A DNA stretch of 49,219 nucleotides, from contig JAJDDI010000031.1 of assembly GCA_029260375.1 (NCBI GenBank), positions 1-49,219 on the forward strand. The letters are read 5' to 3'. This DNA comes from Phycisphaerales bacterium (lineage in GTDB: Bacteria > Planctomycetota > Phycisphaerae > Phycisphaerales > UBA1924). The translations under genes and the position numbers were made by a program. Positions within the stretch are counted from its first letter, which is position 1, and each line of letters begins with the position of its first letter. This document shows positions 1 to 9,241 of the stretch, piece by piece. The notes under the pieces are model-generated. The model was not told the DNA's origin, ran no database searches, and was given only the letters and a program-made list of their open reading frames with translations.

Positions 1-718
1 AATCGACCCAGGCGGGGAGGAAGCCCTGGACGCGGTTGAACTCGAGGCCGATCGCGGCGGTGGAGTCGGTGAAGGACCCGTCGCCGTTGTTGAGGAAGAC
101 GCGGTTCCCGGGGGAGGGGTTGTTGTACGCGCTCACGCTCAGGTCGAGGTCGCCATCGAGATCGATGTCGCCCCAGCCCGAGCCGGTGCCGTTGAGAAAG
201 TTGTCTCGCAGGAGCATCGCGACGCCCGCGGCGTTGGCGGTGTTCGTGAAGGTGCACTGGCCCTCGGTGTTGGGCCCGTTGTTCTGGTAGAGCTTGTGCT
301 GCATCGGCGCGGGGCCGCTGGTTCCGGGGCCGTAGCTGGTGACGAAGATGTCGATCCAGCCGTCGCCGTTGTAATCGGCGGCGCTCGCGCCGAACGAGTG
401 CTGCGTGAGATCAACACCCCAGATGCTCGCCTGGTCGGTGAAGGTGCCGTCGCGGTTGTTGATGAAGAGGCGGTCCGGGGCGCCGCCCCCGCCCAGGACG
501 AAGATGTCGACCCAGCCGTCCCGGTCGAAGTCTTCCGCGGCGCCGCCCGCGTTGAGGAACGAGAGGAACGGCGACTCGCCGGTCGCGTGCAAGACGTCCA
601 CGCCCGCTTCGACACTCACGTCCGTGAAGTCAAAGTGCTGGGCCTGGGCTTTGGCAGCGAGCACAGCTGCCGCGAAACCGAGCATGCGCATCGGACAGCG
701 CTGCAAGAAACGCTTCAT
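1..718 (-). CDS. Secreted FG-GAP/VCBS-repeat protein, 3' end cut by window edge
   Basis: Reading the minus strand from ATG at 718 gives an open frame of 239 codons that runs off the left edge, so the gene is partial. The first ~27 residues are basic then hydrophobic and end in AKAQAQ, a likely signal peptide. The mature part repeats the VCBS/FG-GAP pattern: blocks such as DFDRDGWVDIFV, DYNGDGWIDIFV and DIDLDGDLDLSV, each followed by a short stretch ending in NN.DGTFTD or similar. These Asp/Gly-rich loops bind calcium in beta-propeller blades of known family members. The protein probably acts outside the cytoplasm in binding or adhesion; the ligand is unknown. Many planctomycete proteins of this kind end in ASPIC/UnbV or CRTAC1-like modules, which would lie outside the window. 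The gene is divergent from the decarboxylase gene, with 271 nt between them holding nothing I recognise. Confidence 0.85.
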   Translation of the reverse strand, partial: MKRFLQRCPMRMLGFAAAVLAAKAQAQHFDFTDVSVEAGVDVLHATGESPFLSFLNAGGAAEDFDRDGWVDIFVLGGGGAPDRLFINNRDGTFTDQASIWGVDLTQHSFGASAADYNGDGWIDIFVTSYGPGTSGPAPMQHKLYQNNGPNTEGQCTFTNTANAAGVAMLLRDNFLNGTGSGWGDIDLDGDLDLSVSAYNNPSPGNRVFLNNGDGSFTDSTAAIGLEFNRVQGFLPAWVD

Positions 719-989
719 GAGGATCCCCACGATCCAGGCGATGCCCGTTTTCCTGCTCCGCGCGAGGGCGCGGAAAGAGCGGACGGACAGCGCAACCACG
801 TCATCATGTCAGCCGCGAGGCAGAACAAGCCAGCGAGAACCGCTGACCCGATGAAACTGTGCAGCGAAACCCTGCACACGGCGCCGGTACGAGAAACCAG
901 CGTCGAAGACCCGAAACCCCACGGCGCCCCGGGCTTCCACCCACGGCGTCCTTGTTGTACCCCAGACCCGCCCCTGCCGCAAGATCCAT

Positions 990-2540
990 ATGGCGGGTTC
1001 GGGCCCGCCCTACCGTCCCGGCGTGCCAGAGCCCACGCCAGACCACGAATCGTTGATGGACGAGGGGGCGCAGGAGCTCTCCCGGGTCGGGCAGCGGGCT
1101 CTGGAATGGGGCGCCCGGTACCTGCGGGGCGTGGGCGACCGGCCGGTCCAGAGCGATGCTCGCCCCGGCGATCTGCTCAAGCGGCTGCCCGGGGCGCCCC
1201 CGGACGGGGCGCCGGATGATGCCGACGCCGCGTGGGACGCGATCTTCGCGGATCTGGATGCGCTGATCACCCCGGGGCTGACGCACTGGCAGTCGCCGTC
1301 GTTCTTCGCGTTCTTCCCCTGCAACCACTCGACGCCGACGGTTGTTGCCGAGCTGCTGAGCGCGATGCTCAACGTCAACGGCATGAACTGGGCGACGGCG
1401 CCCGCGGTGACCGAGCTCGAGATCCGCATGCTCGACTGGATGGCCCAGGCGTTCGGGCTGCCTGCGTGTTTCCACTCTGACGCACCGGGCGGGGGCGGGG
1501 TGATCCAGTCCACCGCCTCGGACGCGACGCTCGTGGCGCTGCTGGCCGCGCGTCACCGGGCGCGCCGCCTCAGCGCGGGCGATGACGAGATCGATGCCAG
1601 GCTGTGCGTGTACACCTCGACGCAGGCGCACTCATCGGTCGTGAAGGCGGCGATGATCGCGGGCCTGGCGCGCACGCCCGATGACACCCGCTGTGTCCGC
1701 CTGATCTCGCCCGGCGAGACCCTCGCGATGGATCCTCAGGCCCTGAGCGCCGCGATCCGCGCCGACCGCGAGGCGGGGCGGCGCCCGATGTTTGTCTGCG
1801 CCACCGTCGGGACCACCTCGTCGGGCGCGATCGACCCGGTCGAGCGGATCGCCCGCGCGATGGGCCAGGGCGAGGACCGTGCCTGGCTGCACGTGGACGC
1901 GGCCTGGGCGGGCGCCGCGATGGTCTGCCCGGAGCACCGCGGGGCGCTGGGCGCTGGGCTTGAGCAGGCCGACTCGCTGTGCGTCAACCCGCACAAGTGG
2001 CTGCTGACCAACTTCGACTGCGACCTGATGTGGACCCGGGCCCGGGAGGATCTGATCGGAGCGCTCTCGATCACGCCCGAGTACCTGCGCCACGAGTCGC
2101 AGGACGCGGGCGCCGTGGACTTCAGGGACTGGCAGGTCCCGCTCGGGCGGCGCTTCCGGGCGCTCAAGCTCTGGTTCCTGCTGCGCCGCTACGGGGTGGA
2201 CGGCCTGCGCGGGCACATCCGCCGGCACGTGCGCTGGGGCGAGGAGCTCGAGTCGTGGGCGCGGGCGGACGAGCGGTTCGAGGTCCCGGTTCCGCGCTCG
2301 CTCTCGCTGGTCTGCCTGAGGCTCCGCGCCGGCGACGGCGCGACGCGGGCGCTGCTCGAGCGGGTCAACGCGTCGGGCAAGGCGTATCTCTCGCACACGA
2401 CCCTGCCCGACGCGTCGGGGGCGGAGCGGTACGTGATCCGGGTCGCGATCGGCGGGACGCTGACCGAGCGGACGCACGTCGCGGGGCTGTGGGACCTGCT
2501 CCGCGCCGAGGCCGACCGCGTGCTAGGCTCACCCGCATGA
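990..2540 (+). CDS. PLP-dependent group II (aromatic amino acid type) decarboxylase
   Basis: The 516-residue product fits the aromatic-L-amino-acid/glutamate decarboxylase family (fold type I PLP enzymes), which remove the alpha-carboxyl of an amino acid to give an amine. The PLP-binding lysine lies in NPHKW (K336). Upstream are the cofactor-pocket motif HVDAAWAGAA, the segment CATVGTTSSGAID, and the family N-terminal region containing SPSFFAFFPCN. All expected core elements are present and the length is normal. The substrate (Tyr, Trp, DOPA or other) cannot be read from sequence. The start is uncertain: ATG 990 gives an unusual proline-rich extension, GTG 1023 is possible, and ATG 1056 begins where family similarity begins. 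None has a good Shine-Dalgarno sequence. The stop overlaps the next start as ATGA, so the following lipoprotein is probably co-translated. Confidence 0.9.
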   Translation: MAGSGPPYRPGVPEPTPDHESLMDEGAQELSRVGQRALEWGARYLRGVGDRPVQSDARPGDLLKRLPGAPPDGAPDDADAAWDAIFADLDALITPGLTHWQSPSFFAFFPCNHSTPTVVAELLSAMLNVNGMNWATAPAVTELEIRMLDWMAQAFGLPACFHSDAPGGGGVIQSTASDATLVALLAARHRARRLSAGDDEIDARLCVYTSTQAHSSVVKAAMIAGLARTPDDTRCVRLISPGETLAMDPQALSAAIRADREAGRRPMFVCATVGTTSSGAIDPVERIARAMGQGEDRAWLHVDAAWAGAAMVCPEHRGALGAGLEQADSLCVNPHKWLLTNFDCDLMWTRAREDLIGALSITPEYLRHESQDAGAVDFRDWQVPLGRRFRALKLWFLLRRYGVDGLRGHIRRHVRWGEELESWARADERFEVPVPRSLSLVCLRLRAGDGATRALLERVNASGKAYLSHTTLPDASGAERYVIRVAIGGTLTERTHVAGLWDLLRAEADRVLGSPA

Positions 2541-3151
2541 CACGGATTGCATTGGGATTGGTCGTGGTGCTGGCGCTGGGTCTGGCGGGGTGCCGGTCCG
2601 CGAGTGGGCCGACATCGGTTCAGCTCGAGCCCGGGCAGTACGCGCGCGCGTTCGATGAGGCGAAGGACCTGCTCCTGGTTCGCCAGTTCACGCTCGAGCG
2701 CGTGGACGCGCGCGCCGGGGTGATCACGACGCGTCCGAAGGCGACGGCGGGCCTCGCCACGCCCTGGGACACCGAGCAGTCGAGCCTGCGTCAAGAGTTC
2801 GAGGACGTGATGAACCAGCAGGAACGCCGTGTCCGGGTCGTCTTTGCGCCGCCCGGTGGGGACCCCGTGCCCGAGGGCGAGGGGGAGGCGGGCACGGATC
2901 GGCGTGCATCGAGCGAACCGCTGGAGGCGCGGTTCGAGGTCACGCTGCTGCGGGTGAGCGTGCCGGGGACGCGCATCGAATCTTCCGCGATCCAGATGAG
3001 CACACGCTCGGACGACCCGCTGCTGCGGCGGAGGGGTGTCGGGGGGCGTGACCGGATCGCCATCGCCTCGGACGACGCCCTCGCGGCGCGTCTGGCGCAG
3101 GCGTTGCAGGAGCGGCTGGGCGCTGCGCCGCTGGCAGACGCCAACCCCTAG
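2537..3151 (+). CDS. Putative lipoprotein of unknown function
   Basis: The 204-residue product starts at ATG 2537, overlapping the decarboxylase stop by four bases (ATGA). The N-terminus is a lipoprotein signal: MTRIALGL, a hydrophobic run, then the lipobox LAGC with the lipidated Cys at position 19. The rest is soluble and charged, with an acidic low-complexity stretch near residues 108-130 and strands such as ARFEVTLLRVSV. No enzyme motif is visible. Coupling to the decarboxylase suggests joint expression but gives no function. The gene is convergent with the LuxR-type gene and overlaps its stop by 4 nt. A related small planctomycete lipoprotein family probably exists, but I cannot name one. 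Confidence 0.75.
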   Translation: MTRIALGLVVVLALGLAGCRSASGPTSVQLEPGQYARAFDEAKDLLLVRQFTLERVDARAGVITTRPKATAGLATPWDTEQSSLRQEFEDVMNQQERRVRVVFAPPGGDPVPEGEGEAGTDRRASSEPLEARFEVTLLRVSVPGTRIESSAIQMSTRSDDPLLRRRGVGGRDRIAIASDDALAARLAQALQERLGAAPLADANP

Positions 3152-4023
3152 CGGGGGTCGGACAGCACCCGGCCCGAGCCCGGCTTGGGCTCGACCTGGC
3201 GGTCGGTCGACCGCTCGACCGCCAGCAGGGCGGGGCTGGTCGTGGACCCGGTGGTCGGGCTCGCGGGGTCGGTGGACACGCCGTGGCCCAGCGCCCGCGC
3301 GATCAGGGCGCCCCGAGATGAGGCGCTGAGCTTCCGATGCAGGTTCTTGACGTGGTCATGAATCGTGTGCGGGCTGCGGTTGATCAGCTCGGCGATCTCC
3401 CGCACGCTCTCGCCCAGGATGAGGTGCTCGAGCACGACCTGCTCACGCCTGGTGAGCCAGGTGGGCGGTCCGTCGCCATCGCCCAGCGCGATCGAGGCGC
3501 GCCGGGCCAGCAGCGGGGTGAGCGCGTCCAGCGTTGCGCTGAGCCCGGGATCGGCGCCCTGGGCTGACCCCGAGGCAACGACCTGGACGACCAGGACCCG
3601 CTTGCTGTCGGCGATCCGGGACCATGCCTGGATCTGGAATTGATCGGGCAAGGCGCCCCAGAGATCGGGCGCCCCGAGCATCGGCGCTGCGAGGGAGAGC
3701 TGATCGGTCGAGGCCAGCGATTCCAGGCGTGACCGGACGCTGAACTGCTGGCTCTCGCTGAAGGTGGGCTGTCCGGCGCCGATGATGCTGACACTCAGGC
3801 CCACGGCATCAAGGTCCAGGGGCTGGACCGCGCTTGCGGCCCGGGCGAGCACAACCGTGACACCCAGAACCCCGGGAAGGCGGCTCAGCGGCGCTGCCGC
3901 CAGGTCACACCAGTCGGGCGAGGCGACCGCGGGGAGGCTCTCGATCCGCGCTGCCGTGAGCGTGGCAAGCGACATCCAGGCGTTGCAATCGAACGATTGT
4001 CCTCGATGAAGATCGGACTGCAT
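3148..4023 (-). CDS. LuxR-type (NarL/FixJ HTH) transcriptional regulator
   Basis: The 291-residue product carries a C-terminal LuxR HTH at about residues 189-246 (LTRREQVVLEHLILGES, then REIAELINRSPHTIHDHV for the recognition region, then KNLHRKL). The ~180-residue N-terminal part has no receiver-domain aspartate pattern. It looks like a GAF/PAS-sized sensory domain (VLGVTVVLARAASA, then a DLWGALPD segment), so the signal is probably a ligand or an upstream protein rather than phosphotransfer. I chose ATG 4023. A TTG at 4047 would add eight residues and has no advantage. The 45-residue tail after the HTH is low complexity. Targets are unknown. The divergently transcribed unknown gene at 4370 shares its upstream region and is a natural candidate. 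Confidence 0.85.
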   Translation of the reverse strand: MQSDLHRGQSFDCNAWMSLATLTAARIESLPAVASPDWCDLAAAPLSRLPGVLGVTVVLARAASAVQPLDLDAVGLSVSIIGAGQPTFSESQQFSVRSRLESLASTDQLSLAAPMLGAPDLWGALPDQFQIQAWSRIADSKRVLVVQVVASGSAQGADPGLSATLDALTPLLARRASIALGDGDGPPTWLTRREQVVLEHLILGESVREIAELINRSPHTIHDHVKNLHRKLSASSRGALIARALGHGVSTDPASPTTGSTTSPALLAVERSTDRQVEPKPGSGRVLSDPR

Positions 4024-4369
4024 CGCAAGCGAATCGGCTCCCCGCAAGTGGTTTCACAAGCGGAACTGGAGCAACGCTCCGGGTTAGGGGAGAATTACCC
4101 AGAGTTCCACGGCAACAAATTACAGATGGGCCGGTGAGGGCTGGAGGAGAGGATTTGGCGGGATACAGCTGCGGAAATCCGGAATCAGAAGCGGAACAGT
4201 CCTCAATTCTGGCAATATTTGCCCATGGTCACTGGGCTCAAGTCCATTCGTGGGGCACATTTGGGAGAGTTGTGCCAGTCGGTGTGGTCGCAACGAATGG
4301 GATCTAACCGTCGATCCTGCGTCATGGCTGTCTCTTTCCAGAGAGCAGCCCCAAGGATGGGTCACGTCT
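4024..4369. other. Divergent intergenic region between LuxR regulator and unknown gene
   Basis: This 346-nt stretch is visibly less GC-rich than its surroundings and has no convincing gene. A frame open upstream of 4370 has no conserved-looking start before ATG 4370. A short inverted repeat, GGCACA at 4255-4260 with TGTGCC at 4272-4277, is the only symmetrical element I noted and could be a regulator site. No clear -35/-10 pair was found. The region probably carries promoters for both flanking genes. Confidence 0.4.
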
Positions 4370-5029
4370 ATGCGCGCATCGTCGCGAGATGTTACATCAC
4401 GGTTTGTTGCGTTGGACTGGCAGCCCGAGGCGCTCCAGCTGCTCGATGAGCACCACCTCGTCGCGTGGTCGCACTCGTCTCGCATACGCACGGCATTCGC
4501 GGCCGGGCTCAGCCAGTTCCTTGCGACGCAGCGCGATCTCTCCGTGTGCGTGCTCCACGGACGCTCCATCACCAACCTGGACGCGTTGTGCCAGCAGCTT
4601 GAGCGCCAGATCCCGGGCCCGCCCCTGGACCGGCGCATCGGCGGCTCGAGCGGGGTGATCGAACTCCTGCGCAGCCGCGACCACAGGCCCGGTCGCCCGG
4701 CGCCCCGTCAGCGGGTGATCCTGTGGACCGACGCGGACATCCTGCTCCGATCCGATCACGAGCTATTCGGGCGCGTCGTCGACGCGTTCACGGGCGTCGC
4801 GGCGGAGATGGAGTACGCCAGCGATGACCAGCTGCTGCTGCAGCGGACGGTCTTCGTGGGCGCGCCGTCGCTCGATCTGTACGCCGACGACGCGAACGGC
4901 CAGTTCCGGGGTTGGCGGCGCGTGGACGAGGGTGAGGCGTTCTGGTCCGTGGTCTCGGGGATCGATCGCCCCCCGATGATGCGGGTCCACATCGACTCGC
5001 TGATGGCCGAGCCCGCGCGGCGCGCCTGA
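4370..5029 (+). CDS. Protein of unknown function, possibly barstar-like
   Basis: The 219-residue product is not one I recognise. ATG 4370 is preferred because the upstream in-frame codons back to 4250 look like untranslated sequence (many Trp/Cys/Ser, different composition). The chain has no signal peptide or membrane segment. Its middle reads VCVLHGRSITNLDALCQQL, then a gap and GGSSGVIELLRSR, then RVILWTDADILL. This order (strand, helix, Gly-containing loop, helix, hydrophobic strand with Trp) is reminiscent of the barstar ribonuclease-inhibitor fold, but the match is weak and by eye. The C-terminus is rich in Asp and Arg. The gene lies between the LuxR-type regulator (divergent) and rsmD (68 nt downstream, same strand). 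Confidence 0.65.
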   Translation: MRASSRDVTSRFVALDWQPEALQLLDEHHLVAWSHSSRIRTAFAAGLSQFLATQRDLSVCVLHGRSITNLDALCQQLERQIPGPPLDRRIGGSSGVIELLRSRDHRPGRPAPRQRVILWTDADILLRSDHELFGRVVDAFTGVAAEMEYASDDQLLLQRTVFVGAPSLDLYADDANGQFRGWRRVDEGEAFWSVVSGIDRPPMMRVHIDSLMAEPARRA

Positions 5030-5097
5030 GCCCTGCTCCCACCACATCCGGATCCGTTCCCGCTTGACTCGATGCCCGCGTGGGTCTTTCGTCAGCG

Positions 5098-5856
5098 ATG
5101 CGCATCATCGGTGGCACATACCGCAGGCGACAGCTCAAGGGCCCGCCCGACAGGTCCACCACGCGTCCGCTCCCCGATAACGTGCGGGAGGCGATCTTCA
5201 ACCTGCTCCGGGGGCACTTCGAGGGGCAGGGCGTGCTGGACTGCTTCGCGGGCACGGGCTCGTTCGGGCTCGAGGCGATCTCGCGCGGGGCCGAGCGGGT
5301 GGTGATGGTCGAGCGTGACCGGCGCGTCGCGGGGGTGCTGGGCGACAACATCGAGACGCTGGGCGTCGGGGACCAGGCCGAGATCGTGATGAGCGACGCG
5401 TTGGGGGCCGCGGCGCTCTCGCGTTGCCCGCGCCCGGCGCACATCATTTTCATGGACCCGCCGTACGAGATGGTGCGTGACCCCGAGCAGTGGCCCCGGG
5501 TGCGCACGCAGATGACGCGTCTGATCGAGATGCTCACGCCCACGGGGTACGCGATCATCCGCACGCCCTGGCCCTTCGTGCACGCGACGGACCCACGCAC
5601 GGGGGAGATGCTGACGTTCGAGGAGGCCAAGCGCCGGTTCGAGGCGGCGCGATCCGCGTACCTCGACGAGGCGTTCGACGATCAGCCCGAGGGCGCCCCG
5701 CCCCCGGTCGAGCCCCAGCGCAAGAACGTCACGGTCGATCTGTCGCTCGAGGGCGCTCTGGGCCCCGAGACGCACGCGTACGGGACGACGGCGATCCACC
5801 TGTACATGCGTGACCCCGACGCGCGTGCCGGTGAGGGCGCCGATCGCTCGGTGTAG
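5098..5856 (+). CDS. rsmD: 16S rRNA (guanine(966)-N2)-methyltransferase RsmD
   Basis: The 252-residue product matches RsmD, which uses S-adenosylmethionine to methylate N2 of G966 in helix 31 of 16S rRNA. It begins MRIIGGTYRRRQL, a typical RsmD N-terminus, which fixes ATG 5098 over the in-frame start at 5080. The SAM-binding motif is DCFAGTGSFGLEA at 48-60 and the amino-methyltransferase motif is DPPY at 120-123. Most RsmD proteins are ~180-200 residues. Here the extra length lies after about residue 165 (TGEMLTFEEAKRRFE to the end), a charged extension with unknown role. The gene runs 9 nt ahead of the helicase gene on the same strand, so the two are likely co-transcribed. Confidence 0.93.
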   Translation: MRIIGGTYRRRQLKGPPDRSTTRPLPDNVREAIFNLLRGHFEGQGVLDCFAGTGSFGLEAISRGAERVVMVERDRRVAGVLGDNIETLGVGDQAEIVMSDALGAAALSRCPRPAHIIFMDPPYEMVRDPEQWPRVRTQMTRLIEMLTPTGYAIIRTPWPFVHATDPRTGEMLTFEEAKRRFEAARSAYLDEAFDDQPEGAPPPVEPQRKNVTVDLSLEGALGPETHAYGTTAIHLYMRDPDARAGEGADRSV

Positions 5857-5865
5857 ACTCATGCC

Positions 5866-8800
5866 GTGGGGGAGACCGCTCCAGACCTGCTCGACCGCCT
5901 GAACGACGCGCAGCGCGACGCGGTGGTTCATCAGGGGGCGCCGCTGATCGTGCTCGCGGGCCCGGGCACGGGCAAGACGGGCGTGATCACGCGGCGCGTG
6001 GCGCACACGGTGGGCGAGCGGGGCGCCGAGCCCGAGTCGGTGGTGGCGCTGACGTTCACCAACAAGGCCGCCCAGGAGATGCGCGACCGCCTGGCGGGGC
6101 TGCTGGGGCGTTCGGCCAGCGAGCGTCTGGGGGTGTACACCTTCCACTCGTTCGGGCAGCGCCTGCTGCGCCGGTTCGCGGACATCGCGGGCCTGCCCCC
6201 GGAGCCCATGCTGCTGGATTCCGCCCAGCAGCGCCGCCTGCTGCGCTCGATCATCCGCGAGCACGGGCTCTACCCCGGGGCGCGGGCGTCGGGCATCGAC
6301 AGCGCCGTGGCGCACGCGTCGTCGATGATCGAGACGCTGCGGAACCACGCGATCACGCCCGAGACGGCCGTCGAGCGGGCCCAGCGTGTCCTGGACAGCG
6401 ACCAGGACGACGAGAGCCTGGCGCTGGCGCAACGGTTCCTGGGCGCGGCGAGGGCGTACGGGCTGTTCGAGGGGGCGTGCCGCGAGCGCGGGTGGATGAG
6501 CTTTTCTGACATGGTGCTGGCGCCCATCCGCCTGCTACGCGAGAGCGAGATGGTGCGCGACATCTGCCGGGGCGAGTTGCGGCACGTCGTCGTGGACGAG
6601 TTCCAGGACGTGAACCGCGCGCAGATCGAGCTGCTGCGTGGGCTGGCCCCGCCCAGCGGTCGGGCGGAGTTGTGCGTCGTGGGCGACGACGACCAGGCGA
6701 TCTACGCGTTCCGGGGCGCCGACGAGCGGGCGTTCGCGCACTTTCGTGCGATCTGGACCGATACCGAGACGATCGCGCTCACCGAGAGCTACCGCTCGCA
6801 GCGCGAGATTATCGACGCGTCGCAGGCGACCATCGCCCGGTGCGCCGAGCGGTTCGCGCCCGACAAGTCTATCGAGCGTGCGGCGTCGCTGACTGGCCAG
6901 GCCCCGCTGCCGGGCGCGGGCGTGGAGGTCGTTCGCCTGGAGGACGACGGGCAGAACGGTGAGATCGTCGCGGCGATGATCCTGGCGGACATGGCCTCAC
7001 GCCCGAGCGCAAGGCTGAGCGACTACGCGGTGATCGCCCGGACGCACACGGACGCGGACCGCGTGCGCCGGGCGCTCGAGCTCGAGGGCGTGCCCACGCG
7101 CAGCGCCCGCCCGCCCAGCGCGAGCGAGGACCCGGGGGTGCAGGACGTGCTGGCGTGGGGCGAGGCGCTGTGCAACCCGGAGGCCTCGTGGGCGGCCCGG
7201 CGGGTGCTGATGCGCCCGCCGCTGTCGTTCGAGGCGTCGGACGTGAACACCTGGGAGCGCGGCTACCGGGCGCAGGCGTCACGGGCCGAGGCGGGCGACC
7301 CGGGTGTGGCGGCTCCCGGGGCGTACATTCCCTGGGTGGTGGAGCGGTTCGGGGGCGAGGAGGCGTTGGGTGAGCGGCTGGCCCGCCTTGGCGCGTGGCA
7401 CACCGAGCTGAGCAAGATCGCCGCGACGACCCGGGCCGACGAGGCGCTGACGCGCATCGTGCAGCTCACCGGCGCCGCCCACGCGGACCTGCTCGACGGG
7501 CGCGAGCGAGCGAGGCGCATCGAGGCGATCATCGCGATGATCCGCTTCGCCCGGGGGCGGGCAACGAGGCTCGATCAGCCCGCGGATCTGCGCGCGTTCC
7601 TGTCGTACTACGAGGACCTGGACGAGCGGGACAAGGGCTTCGCCTCGCCCGACCCGTCCGAGGCGCTGGCGCCTGAGGGCGCCGACGAGCTGTCGGGGGA
7701 CGAGGCGGTCAGCGTGCTGACGGCTCATGCGAGCAAGGGCCTGGAGTTCGACACCGTCTTCCTGCCCCGCGTCACGCCCTCGCACGGGTACCCCAAGACA
7801 TCGGGCGGGGACGATGAGGCGCCGCCCGAGGGGGTGCTTGGTGAGGGCGAGGATCGCCACGAGGCGGAGCGCCGGAGCGACGAGGAGCGGCGGGTGTTCT
7901 ACGTCGCGTGCACGCGCGCGCGCCGCCGGCTGGTGCTGCTGGCCAAGCTGCCCAAGTCCAAATCAAGTTCCACGCACTACACCCTCGAGCTGCTTGGTGA
8001 TGGGCTCGCGAGCGAATCCTCCGCGGCGGACGTGCTCGAGCGGGCGGCGTCGCGGGGGGTCGATGCGGGCGGCGGCGACGCGCTCGAGCGAGAGGTCGCG
8101 GGGTACCGCACGCGCGTGGCGCGCGGGGACGTGTTCGCGCGGGCGCGCCGGGAGGCGCGGCTGGACGCGGCCGCGGCGCTGCACAGCGTTGACAGCGCGG
8201 GCGTGGATGCGGGCATGCTCGAGCGGGCCCGGGCCCGGATCTCGCGGGCGGTGGAGCGGCTGAGCGTCGTCGCGTCGGTCGAGCAAGACGGGCGGGCGCC
8301 GGGCTGGGTCGAGGACGCCGAGCTGGCGCGGTACGCGAGTGAGCTGTGCGAGCGGGCGGGCGGCGGGGCGGCGGTCGAACCGGGCGCCGACGCGAGGTTT
8401 GCGCCGCTCACGGCTCCGCTGCGTCTGAGCTACTCGCACGTCAGGGAGTACGGGCAGTGCCCGCGATGTTTCTATCTGAGACGCGTGCTGCGCCTGGGGG
8501 ACCCGCCCGGGCGGGCGATGATCGTCGGGCAGGTCGTGCACAAGGCGCTCGAGCGGTTCATCAAAGCCCGCGCCGACGCGGAGAACGAGGGGCGTCAAGC
8601 GCCTGGCGACAAGCGGCTGCTGGAGCTGGGACGCGAGGCGTTCTTCGCGATGCTGCCACCAGGCGCCGACGCGGACGCGGCGCAACTCGATCAGATCCTG
8701 GCGCTGCTCACAACGGCTGCGGGCATGCTCGCCGAGCCGGGCGTGCAGTTCCTCGAGCCCGAGCGGATGGTGCTGTTCCCGTACGAGCGGTCGGGCGTCG

Positions 8801-9165
8801 AGCACATCTTTGAGGCGAAGATCGACCGCGTCGATCAGCAGGGCGACGGGGATCAGACCGTCCTGCGCATCGTGGACTACAAAACCGGGCGCCCGAGCCA
8901 GGCGCTGCTCGAGCCCAAGCGATCGGACCTGCAGCTGGCGATCTACGCCATGGCCCTGCGCCACGAGTACGGGCCCGAGGCCCTGGCGACGGGGGAGTAC
9001 TGGCTGCTGCGGACCGGGCAGCGCGGGCGTCTGGACCTGTCCACGATCGACGAGAAGAAGGTCCGGACCCAGATCGACCGGGCGATCGACGGCATGCTCG
9101 CGGGCGACTGGCCGCGGAAGTGCCGACCGGGCGAGGGCGTCTGCTCGCTGCTGGACGGGGCGTAG
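5866..9165 (+). CDS. UvrD/Rep-type DNA helicase fused to a RecB-like PD-(D/E)XK nuclease
   Basis: The 1099-residue protein starts at GTG 5866. Residues 1-~780 are a superfamily 1A helicase: Walker A GPGTGKT at 32-38, motif Ia ALTFTNKAAQEM, Walker B VVDEFQD at 242-248, motif III GDDDQAIYAFRGA near 272-284, motif IV LTESYRSQ, motif V VLTAHASKGLEFD and motif VI VFYVACTRAR. From ~854 a RecB/AddB/Cas4-type nuclease follows, with SYSHVREYGQCPRC, HKALERF, IDRVD (987-990), D1004-Y-K1006 and a downstream QLAIYAMAL motif. Cysteines C865 and C868 and a C-terminal pair C1086 and C1093 could hold an iron-sulfur cluster, as in AddB and Cas4. The arrangement suggests ATP-driven unwinding coupled to strand cleavage in DNA repair. 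It lies directly after rsmD. Confidence 0.92.
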   Translation: MGETAPDLLDRLNDAQRDAVVHQGAPLIVLAGPGTGKTGVITRRVAHTVGERGAEPESVVALTFTNKAAQEMRDRLAGLLGRSASERLGVYTFHSFGQRLLRRFADIAGLPPEPMLLDSAQQRRLLRSIIREHGLYPGARASGIDSAVAHASSMIETLRNHAITPETAVERAQRVLDSDQDDESLALAQRFLGAARAYGLFEGACRERGWMSFSDMVLAPIRLLRESEMVRDICRGELRHVVVDEFQDVNRAQIELLRGLAPPSGRAELCVVGDDDQAIYAFRGADERAFAHFRAIWTDTETIALTESYRSQREIIDASQATIARCAERFAPDKSIERAASLTGQAPLPGAGVEVVRLEDDGQNGEIVAAMILADMASRPSARLSDYAVIARTHTDADRVRRALELEGVPTRSARPPSASEDPGVQDVLAWGEALCNPEASWAARRVLMRPPLSFEASDVNTWERGYRAQASRAEAGDPGVAAPGAYIPWVVERFGGEEALGERLARLGAWHTELSKIAATTRADEALTRIVQLTGAAHADLLDGRERARRIEAIIAMIRFARGRATRLDQPADLRAFLSYYEDLDERDKGFASPDPSEALAPEGADELSGDEAVSVLTAHASKGLEFDTVFLPRVTPSHGYPKTSGGDDEAPPEGVLGEGEDRHEAERRSDEERRVFYVACTRARRRLVLLAKLPKSKSSSTHYTLELLGDGLASESSAADVLERAASRGVDAGGGDALEREVAGYRTRVARGDVFARARREARLDAAAALHSVDSAGVDAGMLERARARISRAVERLSVVASVEQDGRAPGWVEDAELARYASELCERAGGGAAVEPGADARFAPLTAPLRLSYSHVREYGQCPRCFYLRRVLRLGDPPGRAMIVGQVVHKALERFIKARADAENEGRQAPGDKRLLELGREAFFAMLPPGADADAAQLDQILALLTTAAGMLAEPGVQFLEPERMVLFPYERSGVEHIFEAKIDRVDQQGDGDQTVLRIVDYKTGRPSQALLEPKRSDLQLAIYAMALRHEYGPEALATGEYWLLRTGQRGRLDLSTIDEKKVRTQIDRAIDGMLAGDWPRKCRPGEGVCSLLDGA

Positions 9166-9241
9166 CGCCGGGGCCGCAACTGCCCGTGGGAGGACGCTGT
9201 ACGCTCACCAGCGGGGCTTCTTTGAGGTGTGATCCGGTCCA

